A program made the position numbers and the translations under genes. The notes beneath the pieces were generated by a model. It worked only from the letters and a program-made list of their open reading frames with translations, was not told where the DNA came from and made no database searches. 6,548 nt of DNA from an uncultured Rhodopirellula sp. (GTDB taxonomy: Bacteria; Planctomycetota; Planctomycetia; Pirellulales; Pirellulaceae), in assembly GCA_913061385.1 (NCBI GenBank), contig CAJXTM010000227.1:1-6548 (forward strand), read 5' to 3'. Below are positions 6,012 to 6,548 of the stretch, one piece after another (within the stretch, counting starts at the first letter, position 1; each line of letters begins with the position of its first letter).

Positions 6012-6548
6012 ATGTCCAGCCGTCGCCGAGCCCGCGAAATCGTACTCCAACTTCTGTACGAAGCGGACGTAAATGACAGCCGAGACCCGGTGGAAGCAAA
6101 GAAGTTCATTCGCTCCCGAATGCAGGGCAGGACGGCATTGACCGAGTTTGCCAGCGATTTGCTGCAAGGGACTCTTGAGCATCGCGAGCAAGTCGATCAG
6201 CGTTTGAAACGTTTGGCGACCCGATGGGCCCTGTCACGAATGCCCGTCGTGGATCGCAATATTTTGCGACTAGGCGGATACGAAATTATGTTCGGGGAAA
6301 CACCTGATCGGGTTGCCGTCAACGAAGCGATCTTGTTGGCAAAGCGGTACGGAGACAAAAATAGTCCACGCTTTGTCAATGGTGTGCTCGACCGATTGAT
6401 GAATACACCAGCGGAGGATTTTGACGACGCCGAAGCAGATCAAGCGTCCGAGAACGTGGGTGATGTACCTGGCAGCGAAGATTCAATCGAACCTGCTGAC
6501 AACGGTGCTGACAACGGTGCTGACAACGGTGCTGACAACGGTGCTGAC
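6012..6548 (+). CDS. nusB: Transcription antitermination factor NusB, 3' end beyond the window
   Basis: NusB binds boxA RNA together with ribosomal protein S10 (NusE) and supports antitermination, mainly of rRNA operons, in the cytoplasm. The frame is open for 179 codons to the window edge, with no stop. Residues 1-131 cover the whole NusB fold: [16 protein letters not shown] near the N terminus (4-19), [14 protein letters not shown] (79-92), and the strongly conserved block from VAVNEA (101-106) through AKRYG (110-114) to [10 protein letters not shown] (121-130). The start is fixed at 6012, because TAG at 6003-6005 is in frame just upstream and no other start codon lies between. Typical NusB ends soon after this point, at about 140 residues. 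Here an acidic, low-complexity tail follows (from about 134, rich in Asp, Glu, Ala and Ser) and turns into repeated ADNG from residue 162. Only a weak Shine-Dalgarno is visible. It is divergent from the ceramidase-like gene. Confidence 0.93.
   Translation, partial: MSSRRRAREIVLQLLYEADVNDSRDPVEAKKFIRSRMQGRTALTEFASDLLQGTLEHREQVDQRLKRLATRWALSRMPVVDRNILRLGGYEIMFGETPDRVAVNEAILLAKRYGDKNSPRFVNGVLDRLMNTPAEDFDDAEADQASENVGDVPGSEDSIEPADNGADNGADNGADNGAD
6495..6548 (+). repeat. 12-bp in-frame tandem repeat in the nusB tail
   Basis: GCTGACAACGGT is repeated perfectly four times (6495-6506, 6507-6518, 6519-6530, 6531-6542), followed by half a copy (6543-6548) at the window edge. It is in frame with nusB and encodes Ala-Asp-Asn-Gly units. 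All copies are identical at every base, including third codon positions, which points to recent expansion by slippage. Copy number changes would not shift the frame. The total number of copies is not known. Confidence 0.95.

Noticed and set aside
5858..6076. Plus-strand frame of 72 codons overlapping the nusB start
   Set aside because: It starts at GTG, overlaps the conserved NusB N terminus in another frame, and shows no known motif.
5823..6191. Minus-strand frame of 122 codons across the nusB start
   Set aside because: It starts at TTG, half of it is opposite the conserved NusB N terminus, and the remainder has no recognisable features.

Overview
The window looks like chromosomal DNA from a planctomycete, most likely a Pirellulaceae (Rhodopirellula-like) bacterium. 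The reasons are a secreted ceramidase-like protein fused to a LamG domain, genes with weak or absent Shine-Dalgarno sequences, moderate GC content, and the style of the two sugar-phosphate mutases. This assignment rests on protein character only; no 16S rRNA or other decisive marker is present.

Layout from left to right: three copies of a 28-bp tandem repeat (1-84); a phosphoglucomutase/phosphomannomutase of the PGM2-like type on the minus strand (166-1995); a 120-bp divergent intergenic region with a perfect palindrome and a plausible minus-strand promoter; a GlmM-type phosphoglucosamine mutase on the plus strand (2116-3456); a 12-bp perfect stem-loop that includes the glmM stop codon; a convergent minus-strand gene for a secreted neutral-ceramidase-like protein with a C-terminal LamG domain (3569-5692); a 319-bp divergent intergenic region with no gene; and the 5' part of nusB (6012 to the right edge). 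The nusB gene carries an unusual acidic four-residue repeat tail that runs off the window.

The two mutases belong to one superfamily and are transcribed divergently from a shared spacer. One would interconvert hexose 6- and 1-phosphates (glycogen and nucleotide-sugar supply). The other would make glucosamine 1-phosphate for UDP-GlcNAc and cell-wall precursors. The ceramidase-like protein and NusB have no obvious pathway link to them.

I did not find a convincing new multi-gene system. The points most worth a second look are the NusB repeat tail, the apparent loss of the ceramidase catalytic serine, the symmetric divergent control region between the mutases, and the fact that both window ends lie in perfect tandem repeats, which suggests this may be a whole contig broken at repeats.
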